Shown: positions 11,616 to 23,525, numbered from the stretch's first letter. The stretch is DNA of 64,000 nucleotides from Promerops cafer (GCA_013398275.1 VZSE01002470.1:992001-1056000), one strand, 5' to 3'. Made by a program: numbers and translations. The notes: generated by a model from the sequence alone, not told the origin.

Positions 11616-14600
11616 CCAGAGCATGACTGAAACAACGTGTTCCTGCAGCACTTTTCTTCCGGCTTACTGGCCGCTTAGGAGGTTGCATGGGGAAGGTTTT
11701 AGTTGTCCTTCCTTCTCGTAGGCTGGAGGTGAAGGGGAATCCCCAGGCGCTGGCGTCCTTTCCGTGGGACACACCTGTGCTGGTGTCACGGGCTGAGCTA
11801 ATGAACTCCCTGTGTCCACGGGGAGCTGTGATGTGCTGGAATCAGCTCGGTGATGTGGGGGCCAGATCATCAGGGCTATGGATGAATTTGCAAGGTGTTC
11901 ACTGGGCAAAGTGTGGGGCTTGTCTAAAGGCAAGCTGCTGCTCAGGATATCACCTGTTTTCTCTTGCACTGCTGAAGGAGTTCGTGTAGGGACCAGGTCT
12001 TGCTGCCCACACAGCACCAGTAGGGACAGAATTACTTCCTTTAAAAAGCTGATGGCATCATCCAGAGTTTTGAGAAGCCAGACTAGATGGAAGGGTAGGA
12101 GGACACAAGGTACCAAGTGTTCTCTGGTAGAAAGCAGCAAAACACTGGTCAACACCCCAGATAACTGTGGGCTTGTGCCAGGGCCAGTTTTGCCATAAGG
12201 TGCCCTCTCCAGCCATTTGGTGGATGCAGAAGCTGGCCAAGCATTTTTATAAGCAAGGAAATTTATAAGCTCTCTAGCAAACAGCGCCATCCTATTGAGC
12301 AACTCAGCAAAGTTTAGTCAGACTGATTCCTTCTCCATTCTCCTCTGGTGATAAACCTGAGCACAGGGTGGGTGTGCACCCACCCTGGCAGTCCCTCCTC
12401 TGCACCCTGCACTCAGTTGTGCAGGAAAACCCTGCCTTTTGGACGGGTGACTCAGTGGCTGTGGGCATCTGGCAGTCACCCTTTTTGGAGTCACATCCCC
12501 ACTCTGCACCAGAATGGTTTTGTTCACAGTCAGGGAGAGAGAGCCATATGTGGGGCTCAAAAGCAGAAAAGAAAAGGGGGGAAAAAAAAAAAACGCATTA
12601 GTTTGTGGGGAAGAGAAGTCAAGTTTTCCTGCAGCACTGAGGGAGAACAGGAGCATTCACCTGGTGCATCCGGGAAAGCCTCCCTGGGAGGGCAGGGAGC
12701 GCTCTGTTCCTCCCAGCAGCAGTGACTCAGCTCCGCCAAGCGGCACTTCAGGCCAGAGCAGGCTTGGGTGGAGCTTTTGCTTTACAACACCGTGAGCCTC
12801 TTTAGCAATATTTGTCCAAGAACTTTCTTGTTCCTGGAGTGGTTTTTGGTTTTTTTTTAAGCAAGCAAGTTTTAGGTTTATTAGACAAATAACTCTGTTT
12901 GACAGCTATCACAATTCCTTTTTTTCTCCCTCTCCTGCCAGCAGCTCTCTGGCAGAAGCCAGAGCACAGGTGCCTTTTATTCTGGCACAACCCTAGGAAG
13001 AAAAAAAAACTTATCAATGCAAACAATTAAAAAATAATATAATAGAAATCCCAGGACAGGGCCACTCTCTACTAATGCAATCAGGTTCCAGGAATTTCAC
13101 CACCCAGGGACTCCACCCAATAAATTTTATCTGGGATTAAGGTGAAGATAAATAGCCCAAAGAAATATATTCCCTAAAGCAGTGGCATTTATTGGTTTAT
13201 TTTTCCATTTCTCTTCCTCTGCGATGAAATCAATATGTGCAAAGAAAAAACACAACTTTGGTGAAGGGGAGGACTGTGCAATGGGGCCTCTGGAGGCCAA
13301 TGTTCACTGTAGCACTGGGGATCAAACACAGAAGGTTTTGCAAACTCAGTGGAGTTTTGCTCCACTCACTGTGTTCAAATCACACCCCAGGTCTGAATCC
13401 TCACCAGATCCAGGCTCTGCTCATGGCACTTGTGGGGAAGACAACAAGCTCCCAAAGCAAACCAATACCAATTTTGAAGTCTTCACAACTTGCCAAGGGG
13501 GATTGTGAGAACTGGCCCCATTTTCCAACCCCATCATCAGACCAGGCACTGGGATGGGGAGCCAGAAATGGGAAGAGGGTTCCTGTGTTTATAAACTTCA
13601 TGCTGAAAGGAGCAAAAGGGAAGAGCCTCATGCTGCCCCTCCAGATCCAGCCACAGGCAACGTTTGTCCTCTAAAACCTTTAAGCTGTCCTTTTTCGGGT
13701 CTGTGTCTCTTATACCAGCTTAGTGAAATGGGCTTGCTCATGCCAGCTCTGACACAAGCTTTAAAATCCATTTCAGAGTAATTGTGCTGAGGGCTGGGGT
13801 GTGGGGAAGGGCTTCGGGCACCACAGACCCCCCTGCCACCTCCTGTGGGGACAGATTCCTGCTCACAGCCAAGCTTCCTCTCAGAGGAATAGCTGCAGAG
13901 AGAGGGGAGATGCTGCTGGGAAGCCACTGTGCTCAGCTGATACACTGTCAAAAACACATTGTCTCGGTGCATGGGGGGACACAAATACCTCCCAAGGCTT
14001 CCCCTAAAATGCAGGTGGGCCAGTGTCCCGAGGGAAGCTGGTAGCTCTGTGCTGGAGCAGCTTTGGCAGACTGTCCCTGCTGCAGTGTCACAGCAGGTGT
14101 GGGGACAGCAGAGGGGTGTCACGGGGAGAAGTGCCGGGCTCCAGAAACATCAGCTGAAACATCACCACGGGGCTGCCTAAAGACCCCGGACACTGAGGCT
14201 GCAAGCCACCCTGGGTGCAGGGCAAGCCACGGGGAGCATCCCCTCAGGGCACTGCAGGTCCATCAGCCCAGGGCCCAAGGCTGCTCCACAGCCACGGTCA
14301 ATAACACAGCAACCCCTGGGAGGGGACCTGCAGCAGGGCTGGGCAGGAGGAAAAGCTCTTCTCTCCTTCCTCATGACGCAGCAGCCTGAAATCAGCATTC
14401 AGCCCAGCCCTGCTACAGCCCGCTGCTCCTTATTTACCCTTCAAACAGGAAAAGCAACTCTCAGCACAGCTCGTTTACAAATTTTCTGTCAAACATTGCT
14501 GAAGGGCTGCTTTAGTTAACGCTATGCTCATTAACTCTCAGCACCCATCTCACCAGTGACAATTCGCCGTAGGGCTCCAGCGTGGTGTCCAGGACAGAGG

Positions 14601-15360
14601 TTCAACAGGCTGCAGCCCCAAATTTCAAAGGTAGGAGTGGTCCCAGCCCCTGGGGGAGCCCAGTGTGTGGGGTGGCAGTGCCTGTCCCATCGGTCAGGGT
14701 GGCAGTGGGACAGAGGGCAGCAGATGGGCTCCCTCGGGTAGGAAATAGTTCACGCTCCAAATTACAACCACGCCCTGTCCACGGGGTGAAGACACTCCAG
14801 GATTTGGCCAGGTGGAAATATTTCTGGGTTGAAGTCAGGTGTCCACAAAGCTGGCTGCTCTCCTTAGCACCGTGGTGCTTCCCTTCTTCCCTTGTCCTTT
14901 GGATTTTAAGGAAGACGAGCTTGTTCCCAGAGATTCTCCTGACTGGACAAGGCCAGATCACAGCTTGTCCTCAGACAGCATTTTGCAGTGCCTAATATTT
15001 GAAATCTACTTTGCATCATCCCAGAAGAAAGCGCAGCGTGGCTGTGATTGAAAGCGTCCACCTCGTTGCTATCAGACAGAAAAGGCTGCTCCATGACGGG
15101 GAACAGGGCACGAACGAGGAGCACACGGGGCAGCAGACACGGGGGAGGGCTCAGAAGGAAGCGAGCTCGGGCAGTGCAGCCTGCTCCAGGACTTAATCAG
15201 GGTGGGACCAAGCAATTCTGCGTGATAAGAATTTGTATATCTTTGATGACGTCCTCACTATCGCAAATGTGTCTCAACACAGCAATTATCTTCTCATCTA
15301 GAACTTGCCTGGCTTTGGTGGCTTACAGGCACTCTTTAAGGCATTGCCTTCTATCCTCAG

Positions 15361-15425
15361 GGTGACCTGTGACTGTCAGTCCTTCCCAGCTGTGCTCTGT
15401 CTGCCCACCACCATGCGGATAACAG
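15361..15425 (+). CDS. FAM3D: FAM3D first coding exon (5' UTR plus 13 coding bases)
   Basis: The start codon at 15413 sits in a good Kozak context (ccaccATGc). It is followed by four codons and one extra base (M-R-I-T-G), then the donor gtaagg at 15426. The next exon begins in the matching phase, and the result resembles the human start MRVSG. A pyrimidine-rich acceptor (ccttctatcctcag) ends at 15360, so the exon probably begins at 15361 and an untranslated exon lies further upstream. The coding part is only 15413-15425; the 5' boundary is inferred. Confidence 0.78.
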
Positions 15426-18400
15426 GTAAGGAGGGACACATATTTACTTTTCTCTGTCTGTTTTTCTACAGTTCTTTATGCCTCCTTCTCATTTACATGA
15501 TGCATTCCAAGCCCAGCAACCCTGCCCTTCCCCTGCCGCGGACATGGGAAAGGGCCTTTGTATAAGCATCAGGTTTTTACAAGATTTGTGTAGATTTCAG
15601 CCTGTTGTATTTTTCCCAGTGAAACCTTCTGTGACTGGGAAGAGATGGCTATTGAGATGCTCCTGGTTCCATAAGAGCCATTCAGCTGCAATAAAAGTAC
15701 ATTTTTCTGCTCTCTTTCCATGCAGGACTGGAACGTTTTGCTCTGATGAGCGCTGCTTTAAAGCCAAATGCCAATCACAGTTGTATCAGCAGCTGCTCGG
15801 CTGTAGCTAGTGACTAATTGGGGGATAGCAGCCTTCCCAGCACTGGGAACGTAAGAAATATTTGGATTTACATAGCTTTCTGAGTAATTATCAGATTTAC
15901 CTTAACATAGAGAGAAATATGAATAGTGCCTCCCAGCAGAGCAGTAATGCCTATCTGAGCATCACCACATACTCTGGAGATGGTAATTAAGAGCTCAGAA
16001 TCCATTTGGAGGGTGAGGGATTGTTAGCTGCCTTCCCACACCGTGCAAGCACTGGCTGGTAACCTGGGGACACATGGATCAAATCCCAAGAAACCAGAGG
16101 GACGAGCCGGTGCCTGCCCCGTGCTGCAGCTGCTGCTCTCGGGCGGCCCCTCCCTCCCTGCAGGTGTGATCCGCTCCGCGGTGCTGCTCGTCACCCTGCT
16201 GGGCACGTGGTTCATCATGCAGACCTACTTCCACCACAGCTGGAAAGCCGTCAGCCTGCGGAGCTGGCTCGGTGAGGCACCAACAGGCTCCAGGGGGATG
16301 CGGAGGGAGGCTGCGAGAGGTTGCATTGCCAGCCAGCCCCCGGAGCTGGATACGGTTGCCCTGAGCACTCGCATTTGCAGTCTCTGGCCGAGGCTTTAGC
16401 CACCAGCTCTGACCTAGGGCAGGGCGGGGACAGTGGGTGGGAAGCTGCGCTGCGGTGGGTGGGCCCAGGGATGCCTGCAAGCACGGGAAGCAGTTTTGGA
16501 GAGCTGATGTCTGAACAGCTGCTCCTGGCCTGGGGAAGAGCCAGCAGCTCTCTAGGGTGTCTAATCCTCCTGCTTTATACCCACAGGTGCCACCAACAAG
16601 CCCAGCAGTGAGTATCGCTCTCGACCTCATCACACAACTCCACTCCAGGGTTAGGGGGATGGTGGAAGAGTGAGATATCCTTCAAGAGCCCCTTCCCTGA
16701 GGCAAAAATGTCCCTCTCCCAAACACGGGGGATTCTGCTACTGCACACAGCAATGGGGTCTTTGGCGGGTCCCTGCCTTGGCCAAGAATGGGGAAACTCT
16801 GGGCAGAAAAGGCCCAAGGGTCTTGCCTTGGATACCAGCACAACGTGTGTCACACCTGGAGCAGCACCTGGCCTTGGCACCATAAACCTCAAACAAGAAT
16901 CTGCTCCCAGGCCCAGGACAAGCCTTCTTCATGCAAAAAGTTGGTCCAGGTGTTGCCCCCTTAGTGGACCACCGAGTCCCAATGCCAGCCCTGCTCAGCC
17001 CCTCAGGGACACGGCCAGTGTCTCCCCATGGGGACAAAGCCATGACTTTCAGCTCCACTCCTACCTCACAGGTGAGAAGCTGCCCCGGCACAAGTGTGGG
17101 AACCAGAAGAGCTGCCCCCAGAATTATTTTGCCTTCAAGATCATCAGTGGTGCTGCAAATGTGGTGGGACCCTCGATCTGCTTTGAAGATTTGGTGTAAG
17201 CAGCACATGGCAGGGACAAGGCACCCATGGCTGGCCTGGCCTTCCAGAGGGCAAGTTTGGCCTCTGCCAAGCACATCAATGGCCATCACAGTGTATTCAT
17301 GGTTAAAAAATTTTTAAATAGATTTCTTTGCTACCACTTCTGGTTATTTTGACATCTACAGCCACTTCACCCCACGACAGTTTCACTGGCATCAGCATCT
17401 CCAGGGCATCCCTGCACTCACTGGTGCTCTCTGCTTTCCTTTCCAGCCTCATGAGCAGTGTGAAAAACAACATTGGCAGAGGCCTGAACATTGCACTGGT
17501 GAATGGTGAGTCAGGCAGGCACTGAGCCCCTTCTCCCCACTGCTGGGGTCCCTCCTTCCCCGGGAAAGCACCAGAGGCCCCGTCCCAGGCACTGTGGCTG
17601 AGCCAAAAGCACATCCATGTGGTGTTGCATGGGGAGCACAGCCACAATTATGGTTGCAAGCACTGCCAGTGAGAAGGGAACAAACCCACCTGGGTCATGG
17701 ACAACCAGCTCCACAAACTCCTCCAAGCAACACAGTCACCATCACAGCAGTTGCAATACACTGAGGGAAGAGCAAAACATTCTGCAAGGAACCCCAGGCT
17801 CATGGGCAGGCAAAGCCCAGAGCCACCCCAGTGCAAACTCACTGTGTGCTCTGTTTTCAATTTTTCAATTTTAACCTTTCAGGAACAACTGGGCAGCTCC
17901 TGAAAACCGATGACTTTGACATGTACTCCGGAGGTAAGCACAGTCACTCTGCTCCTTGGTGGTTCCCAGCCAGGGCTCACACCAGCACTGCTGGCTGCTG
18001 GCTACTTCAGCTGCTTCTCTGTCATGTATTTAATGACAAAGTCAAGTGGACTTTGACCAGACTTGCCAGTCCGGGTGGTAAAAGCCCAGCTTTCCCTGAG
18101 GCCACCAAGCCTGGAGTCCTCACAATGCTCCTACATCCAAGATTGGCTTCTTGCTCCTTTTACAAGCATGTAGTAGCCTGGAAAAAATTATTTCACTAAC
18201 CTGAATAAACCAAGGCACTTGAGACTTGAGAAATGTACTTTCCGAGGTCAGGTGGTTACACTAATCCTGATGCTTTGCAACCTGTAACTCAGTTTTTGCA
18301 TACTGGTAGTGGCTGAGCAGCAGCTCATTCCACTGCCTTTCACAGCAGGATAAATGAAGGAGCTCAGGGAGACAGGACCCCCTAAATCACTCCTTGGGTT

Positions 18401-19586
18401 TGCAACCTACTTTTGGTAACAGGAGTTTTAAGGAGAATCACCAATATACTGGGTTTTTCAGCCAAGTTCGCGAGCGAGATGCTCGGTGGGAGAGGCACCG
18501 GGAGGAAGGCAGCAGTCAGCTCATGTGCCACTAGATGGGGCATTGGATTCAAGCATCCCACAGATGCGGGATGAGGAATGATTCCCCCGATACAGCCGGA
18601 GGCATGACGGCACGGAGGGCGGCTCTGTGGCCAAGCAGGTTCATTTCTTGCATTGGGAAGTAAATTCACAAAACTAGATTTCAGAGTTAGCAAGCAAAGT
18701 TTAGGAGGAATTTCCGCCCTGCAGTTGTACCAAAAGGAGGACATCAGTCCTGTGCACTGCAGGAGAGCCCAGGTGGGAACACGGGATGGAGAATGCATCA
18801 TGTGGGAGCCCACCATTCCCCCAAATCCTGGCTAGCACCAGCACAGCCAGGTTATTTCCCACCAACCCAAAGGAGGCTCCCCCACCTACCATGCAGAAGT
18901 ACCTCCTAAATCCCTTTTTTCTCTCCCTAATGCTCTTCTCTCCCAGACATTACCAAGCTGCAAACCTTCCTCCAAGGGATCAAGCGTGGCACCCTTGTGC
19001 TGACAGCAAGCTACGATGACCCTGCCACAAAGTGAGTTTGCCCACAGAAGCTACACCAGGCTCCCCAAAAATACACAGCTGGGGGAGCTGGACATGCTGC
19101 TGCCACGAACAGAGAGGGCAAAAGAGGGGACACCCACCTGGCACCACACTGACACCTTCTTACCCTCTTTCAGGATGAATGACAAAGTACGGGCATATTT
19201 CACGGAGCTGGGCAGCAGCCACGTGGGCAAGCTGGGCTTCCGGGACAGCTGGGTCTTCTTGGGAGCAAAAGGGCTGATGAACAAGAGCCCCTTTGAAAAG
19301 GTACGTGGCCCTCCCCTGCCGTGAGCTCTGCAGGCTCCATCCTCTTCGTGGTACCTACATCTCACCCAGCTGTGTGCCCGAGACAGGGACCTGTGGCGTT
19401 ACCCCCACGCCAAACCGAGCTGCAACTTTTGCCACGTTGCAGACTTGCACTGTTCCAACCTCCTCATTCATCTTCCCTCTCTCTTTTTTCCTGCAGCACA
19501 TTAAAAATGATAAAGAGACAAATAAATACGAGGGCTGGCCTGAGCTGTTGGAGATGGAGGGCTGTGCCCCCAGGAAGATGGACTAG
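15413..19586 (+). CDS. FAM3D: FAM3D, secreted FAM3-family cytokine-like protein (9 coding exons)
   Basis: Joining 15413-15425, 16164-16271, 16587-16607, 17072-17195, 17447-17505, 17883-17933, 18947-19031, 19174-19300 and 19497-19586 gives one open frame of 225 codons plus stop. Every junction is GT-AG and phase-compatible. The product starts MRITG, followed by a hydrophobic signal/anchor segment (about residues 6-24). The FAM3 globular domain follows, with motifs CPQNYFAFKI, ISGAANVVGP, CFED, NNIGRGLNIALVN, SYDDPATKMND, GFRDSWVF and the C-terminal YEGWPELLEMEGC. Four cysteines (56, 62, 84, 219) match the conserved FAM3 set. Human FAM3D, as remembered, is 224 aa and similar throughout. FAM3 proteins are secreted; FAM3D is known mainly as a gut-expressed cytokine-like factor. 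Neighbours FAM107A and ACOX2 agree with this paralogue rather than FAM3A, B or C. There is no clear AATAAA soon after the stop; the nearest hexamer-like signal noticed is ATTAAA at 20340. Confidence 0.93.
16164..16271 (+). CDS. FAM3D: FAM3D coding exon 2 (signal/anchor segment)
   Basis: The acceptor is ccctccctgcag, ending at 16163; the donor is gtgagg at 16272. It encodes residues 5-41: a stretch of about 18 hydrophobic residues (VLLVTLLGTWFIM core), then a basic/aromatic linker. This is the secretion signal, or an uncleaved anchor, of the FAM3 family. Phase in 1, phase out 1. Confidence 0.9.
16587..16607 (+). CDS. FAM3D: FAM3D coding exon 3 (21-nt microexon)
   Basis: Acceptor tttatacccacag ends at 16586; donor gtgagt begins at 16608. 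The exon is only 21 nt, in phase 1 on both sides, and encodes a short linker (ATNKPS) between the anchor and the cysteine-bearing domain. Skipping it would leave the frame intact. The human protein, as remembered, has a linker of similar size here (SPTKE region). Confidence 0.8.
17072..17195 (+). CDS. FAM3D: FAM3D coding exon 4 (start of FAM3 globular domain)
   Basis: Acceptor ctcctacctcacag ends at 17071; donor gtaagc starts at 17196. It encodes residues 48-89, with Cys56, Cys62 and Cys84, the motif CPQNYFAFKI and SGAANVVGPSICFED. This is the most conserved part of the family, so it anchors the gene call. Confidence 0.93.
17447..17505 (+). CDS. FAM3D: FAM3D coding exon 5
   Basis: Acceptor tgctttcctttccag ends at 17446; donor gtgagt at 17506. 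It encodes residues 89-109, including SSVKNNIGRGLNIALVN, close to human SPVKNNVGRGLNIALVN as remembered. Confidence 0.93.
17883..17933 (+). CDS. FAM3D: FAM3D coding exon 6
   Basis: Acceptor ttttaacctttcag ends at 17882; donor gtaagc at 17934. It encodes residues 109-126 (TTGQLLKTDDFDMYSG). The FDMYSG motif is shared with human FAM3D. The exon is 51 nt, symmetric phase 1. Confidence 0.92.
18947..19031 (+). CDS. FAM3D: FAM3D coding exon 7
   Basis: Acceptor gctcttctctcccag ends at 18946; donor gtgagt at 19032. It encodes residues 126-154, including FLQGIKRGTLVLTASYDDPATK. It corresponds to the human stretch with SYDDPGTK. The intron before it (about 1 kb) is the longest coding intron of the gene. 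Confidence 0.93.
19174..19300 (+). CDS. FAM3D: FAM3D coding exon 8
   Basis: Acceptor taccctctttcag ends at 19173; donor gtacgt at 19301. It encodes residues 154-196, including ELGSSHVGKLGFRDSWVFLG and KSPFEK, which parallels human LGSSYAKQLGFRDSWVFIG and KSPFEQ. It ends in phase 0. Confidence 0.94.
19497..19586 (+). CDS. FAM3D: FAM3D last coding exon and stop
   Basis: Acceptor ctcttttttcctgcag ends at 19496. It encodes the C-terminal 29 residues, with TNKYEGWPELLEMEGC and the fourth conserved cysteine (Cys219), then TAG at 19584-19586. The 3' UTR follows; its end is not clear. Confidence 0.94.
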   Translation, partial: HIKNDKETNKYEGWPELLEMEGCAPRKMD

Positions 19587-22500
19587 CATCAAACTCCAGC
19601 CTGCCATGGAGGGCAGCTTCACCAGTCACACAGGGGCACCAGCCCCATCGTGGGGACTCCAGCCTCTCCACTGCCAGGTCACAGAGTCCAGCAGCTGCTG
19701 CCTGCTCACAAGAACTGGCTGTTTCACAGCAGGAACTGTGCAGGGCTTGGAGAGGAGCTGTGCAAGTGCCTGCAGAGCCTGAGCAGACACATGGCCACGC
19801 TGCAGCCAAGCCATCCTCATCTATGGGTCAATTTTGGGCATTTTATTTTTCTATCTTTGAACTAAAAACTTTGTAGAAGGTTTTGTAAATTTCTTAAATG
19901 AGATTTCTAACTATAAAACACTACCTTCTCCCTTCCATTTTCAAGCATAATCAACACTTTCCCCCACAGGCACAGCATGCCAGGTCCTCTGCCACCAGTC
20001 AAGCATCACCAGCACCCATCCCACAGCCCTGAACACAGGAGCTCCCCCTCCCCACATGACACAGGGTAAAGTCATCCCTGGGGATGCTCAGACTTTGGTG
20101 GTTTCCTCTTGGAGCTCTTGCCAATGTCCTAAGGTCTCCTACAGCCACAATAAGGCCAGAAGTCCACAGGGATAGCATGCAGCAATGTAGGTTAATATTG
20201 CAGACCAAAGTATCATTCCTGGCTGTTACGAACTGGTTTAAACCCAGAAGAGCAAAGAAAACTAAGTCTCTGTGTATAAAATGGAAAGAACTTTGAAGGT
20301 TCAAAATATTCCCAAAAATGAGATAAAAAAACAAACAAGATTAAATGTTGATGCCAAAAGATTTATATATTTTTATTTAATAGTAAGAGAGGCAAAGAGA
20401 AAGAAAGGGAAAAGTTAGAAAATGCTAAGGTTACTTTTAAAAGCATAGGATAGGTCACCACCTCACTGTGCCACCTTTGTTGCTGCTGAGACAGGGTGGG
20501 GGGAGCGGAGGAGGTTTTGTCTTTTTTTCTGCTGTTTGAAGCATTTTATCTCTTTCCCAGATCTTGGGAGCTGTTTGGCTGGGATGGGCGGGCCCGTGTC
20601 CTCCGAGGTGCAGGAGCAGTGCCCGGGCGCTGCGGCCAAACCTCGGCCCACCCGAGGAGCAGGGGGGGGTTCCACAGGTCCCTCGTGACTTCGGGCCAGG
20701 GCTGCAGGACCGGGGGGGTCTCCTGGGGTTCTCCCCAGGCGGACAGCGTCGGCTCCCGGAGGCCTCAGGGTGTCTCGCAGCAGGCCATGGTGGTGGAGAG
20801 GGGGGAAAGGCAAAGGCCAGGTATTCTGCCCCTTGCTTTCCCCTCCACGTTTTGCACCAGTTTTGCCTTCCTTTTTATGGGCCTCAAGGTGGGCTACTCA
20901 CAGTCTATCCCACCCATAGTTGTCAGCTGTTCAAGAGTATCTATGAAAAGAAAACATAATGACGGCACTTTTTGAAGCCCTTGTCTTATTATCAGGTTCT
21001 TACACTGGGTTAAATCCAAGCTAAATCCTCTGTGACACATCCCCATCAAAGGTCAGGATAATGCCAGGGATGTGCCAACCTTGCTTTGCCCTCAGGGATG
21101 GATGGATGGATGGATGGATGGATGGATGGATGGATGGATGGATGGATGGATGTGCAGGTTCCTTGGGCAGCTGAAGTTGTGCAGCACAACCAATAGGTGG
21201 GAGCCTTTTACCGGCAGAGCCGGAGCCAGCATCACTCTGGAGCGACACAACGCCCCCGGGCTGGCGCCACTCGCGTCAGCCACGCACCGGGAGAGAAAAG
21301 GTCCCTGCCCAAAGGCGGGGCAGGAAAGCCCCACAGTCCTCCTAGAGCAGTCCCTACGCTGCTGCCCCACACCGAGCAGGTCCTGGGGAGCATCTGCCCC
21401 CTGCTCCTGTCCAGATGCATCAGCCAAGCACGGTCTGTTCCCAACCCCTCCCTGAGCCCCGGCACTGCTGGGATCAGATGAGCTGCACGGCTGACGGCCG
21501 GGCTTATCTGTCATCAGAGACAGGGATGAATTTGCATCATTTACAGACTTTAATTTCCGATGATTGTATCTGTTTTTCCCCATTCTCTGAAGCAGACCAG
21601 CAGTTTTGTAGAACATGAGGATGGAGTGTTTCTCCTGGAGCATTTGGAGCTGCACGGGATAACAGACTGTCCTGCATAGCCCTCTCTGCTTCCAACAGCC
21701 CCTGCACAGCTCCTGGCAGGCAGTTCACAGCGTTATCCAAGCCCTCAGGTCACCCCAGGGGAGCACGGGCAGGATAAGGCCACGAAAGGACACAGCCTGT
21801 CCTGTGCTGGCCACCTGAAGGATGAAACCCTGGATCCAAAACCCAACACCACCAATCAATTGGTTTTCCCTAAACAAGGAAAAATGCCCACATAAACTGT
21901 GTAACACCTGTAAGAACTTCCAAAGGCAGAACTGAAATAAAACCCCAAAACAACCATCACGGAGGAATCCCCGAAGAGGTGTAGTATTTTATCCCAGCTT
22001 ATCCTCCCATGCTCTTAGCACACACCTGATGGCACTGAGGGAAACCTCTGCCATAAATCGATCCCTAAATCTGCTGCAACAACAGCGGTTAATCCCAAGC
22101 GCTGAATCATCCCTACCCGTGGCAGCAGCAAGGAATAACACAATGAGCAGACACAACAGCCCTGCCGAGCTGCCAGCATAAATATGCCAACTATTTTAAG
22201 CCCCTCAAAGGATCTAGATTCACTCATAAACCAAGCTGAAAACAGCCCAAGAGCTGTAAAGGTGGCTCCACAGGGTAAACCAGAGCACAGCATCAACTGC
22301 AGCCCCAAAAACAACCAGCCCCATTCAGCCGCAGGAAACTCTTCCTACCCCTTTGCAATGCACATTAGAAATCTGGTTTAAAGCCAAAATAAAGGAAATT
22401 TATGTTTCAGCATGCTACAGGCAGTTAAAACTAGCTCTGAATCCGTAACAGAGCAGTTACTAAGGTACATCACTATTTTCAAGAAATAGGGAGAGCTAAA

Positions 22501-23284
22501 AGTGCAACTCCTGTGCAGGGACCTTCAGTAGCAGCCAGTGTTTTGAAGAGCCATTCCTGCCAAGGTCCCTGCATCCTGATAAATAAATCACAGTTTTTTT
22601 AATATCCAGACACTGAGAGGCAGGGAATAAATATGGATTCATGAGTCAAATTGAACTTGCTAATTTCTTTAAGAGGATCTGAAAAGGACAATGGGTGCAG
22701 GGACAGCAATCTCCAAATGAGGTTTTGCAGTGCCGTGGCATTTTGAAAGCTGTGCTACTGCAGAGGCAGGCACCTACCTGGCTGGTCTGCACTGTGCCAC
22801 ATCCCCAGAGTCTTCACCAAACAGAAGCCTGAGCCGCCCAGACTCCCAGGATGCAGCTTCAGGTAACCTGGGCTCACCTGGGGTCACAGCAGGCACCAAC
22901 GCTGCAGCAGCAAACAGGCAGCCTGGGGTGTTAGTGGGAGCAGTTTGCAAAATCCAGTGCTGCAGCAGGAGCCAAGAGCCAGGATGCAGACAGGATAATC
23001 CTCCTTTATTTTTTGGGGTTCATTTGGGCAAAGCACCAAAGGAGTATCTAGGAAAGATGCCACAGGCAAAGACCTGCGGGTGCCGGGCCGCAGCTGGGCG
23101 AATCCGCATCCTGTGACATCTTGCCCTGTCAAGTGCAATTACTGTAATCTTCCACAGCCTCTCAAAATACGGATCCCGGCTTAGAAACCGGGCATCCACA
23201 GCATGAAAGCTGCCTTTGTGCCCGGGCAGAGCCTGGGTGCGAGCCAGCCGTTAGGTGCATGAAGAAAATGAGTTCTCCACGTGC
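19587..23284. other. FAM3D 3' UTR and downstream spacer
   Basis: The FAM3D 3' UTR starts here and its end is unclear. At 20560-20780 and 21220-21310 the sequence is GC- and CpG-rich with long G runs. The GGAT repeat follows the first of these. The remainder (21.4-23.2 kb) shows no gene signal. Confidence 0.55.
21096..21152. repeat. (GGAT)n tetranucleotide microsatellite
   Basis: About 14 uninterrupted GGAT units, about 1.5 kb downstream of the FAM3D stop. The perfect units suggest recent expansion and likely length polymorphism. Confidence 0.97.
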
Positions 23285-23525
23285 TGGAAGAAGGGAGGAA
23301 AAGCAAGCTTTCCCACCCGACCCCGCCACAGACGGGCTGGATTTCACCCACGTCTCCCCGCAGCAGCCGCGGAGGCGCTGGGAGCAGCACGGCCGCCTGT
23401 CCCCCCTGCAGTAACGGGGCCGTGACCGCGGAGAGCCGGCCGGTCCCGCAGCCCGGAGAGCGGAGCACAGCCAACACATCCGACCATGGGGGCGTCTCAC
23501 GGCAAAAAGGTAACGGGACGGTTTT
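23285..23525 (+). promoter_or_regulatory. CpG island at a candidate distal FAM107A promoter
   Basis: A compact CpG-rich block (CCGCGG, GCCGCC, GGCCGGCC and similar) ends at an ATG exon with a donor (23486-23509). It stands alone between AT-richer sequence and lies about 20 kb upstream of the FAM107A core exons, on the same strand. It could equally serve an unrecognised gene or a non-coding RNA. Confidence 0.5.
23486..23509 (+). CDS. Candidate distal first coding exon of a long FAM107A isoform (MGASHGKK)
   Basis: In a CpG island, an ATG in good context (ccgaccATGg) is followed by eight codons, M-G-A-S-H-G-K-K, and then a donor (aaaaag then gtaacg) at 23510. It ends in phase 0. The next exon-like segment on the same strand, 34358-34421, begins in phase 0 and ends in phase 1, which is what the FAM107A exon at 44012 needs. 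The start fits the N-myristoylation pattern (Gly2, small residue at 6, basic 7-8). Seen: island, ATG, donor, phase fit. Inferred: that it belongs to FAM107A. Confidence 0.42.

Larger units (their letters stand above)
7517..15360. other. FAM3D upstream region, mostly non-coding
   Basis: Apart from CpG-rich patches at 8.7 and 11.4 kb and the GGA repeat, nothing can be named. An AT-rich stretch at 8390-8540 has several TAAT/ATTA cores and may be a conserved element. A TGACGTC (CRE-like) heptamer lies at 15247, about 110 bases before the first FAM3D coding exon. Untranslated FAM3D exons probably lie in this interval but were not located. Confidence 0.5.

Noticed and set aside
21092..21655. ORF with a repeated His-Pro-Ser-Ile tail
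   Set aside because: The repeated peptide is the GGAT microsatellite read on the minus strand.
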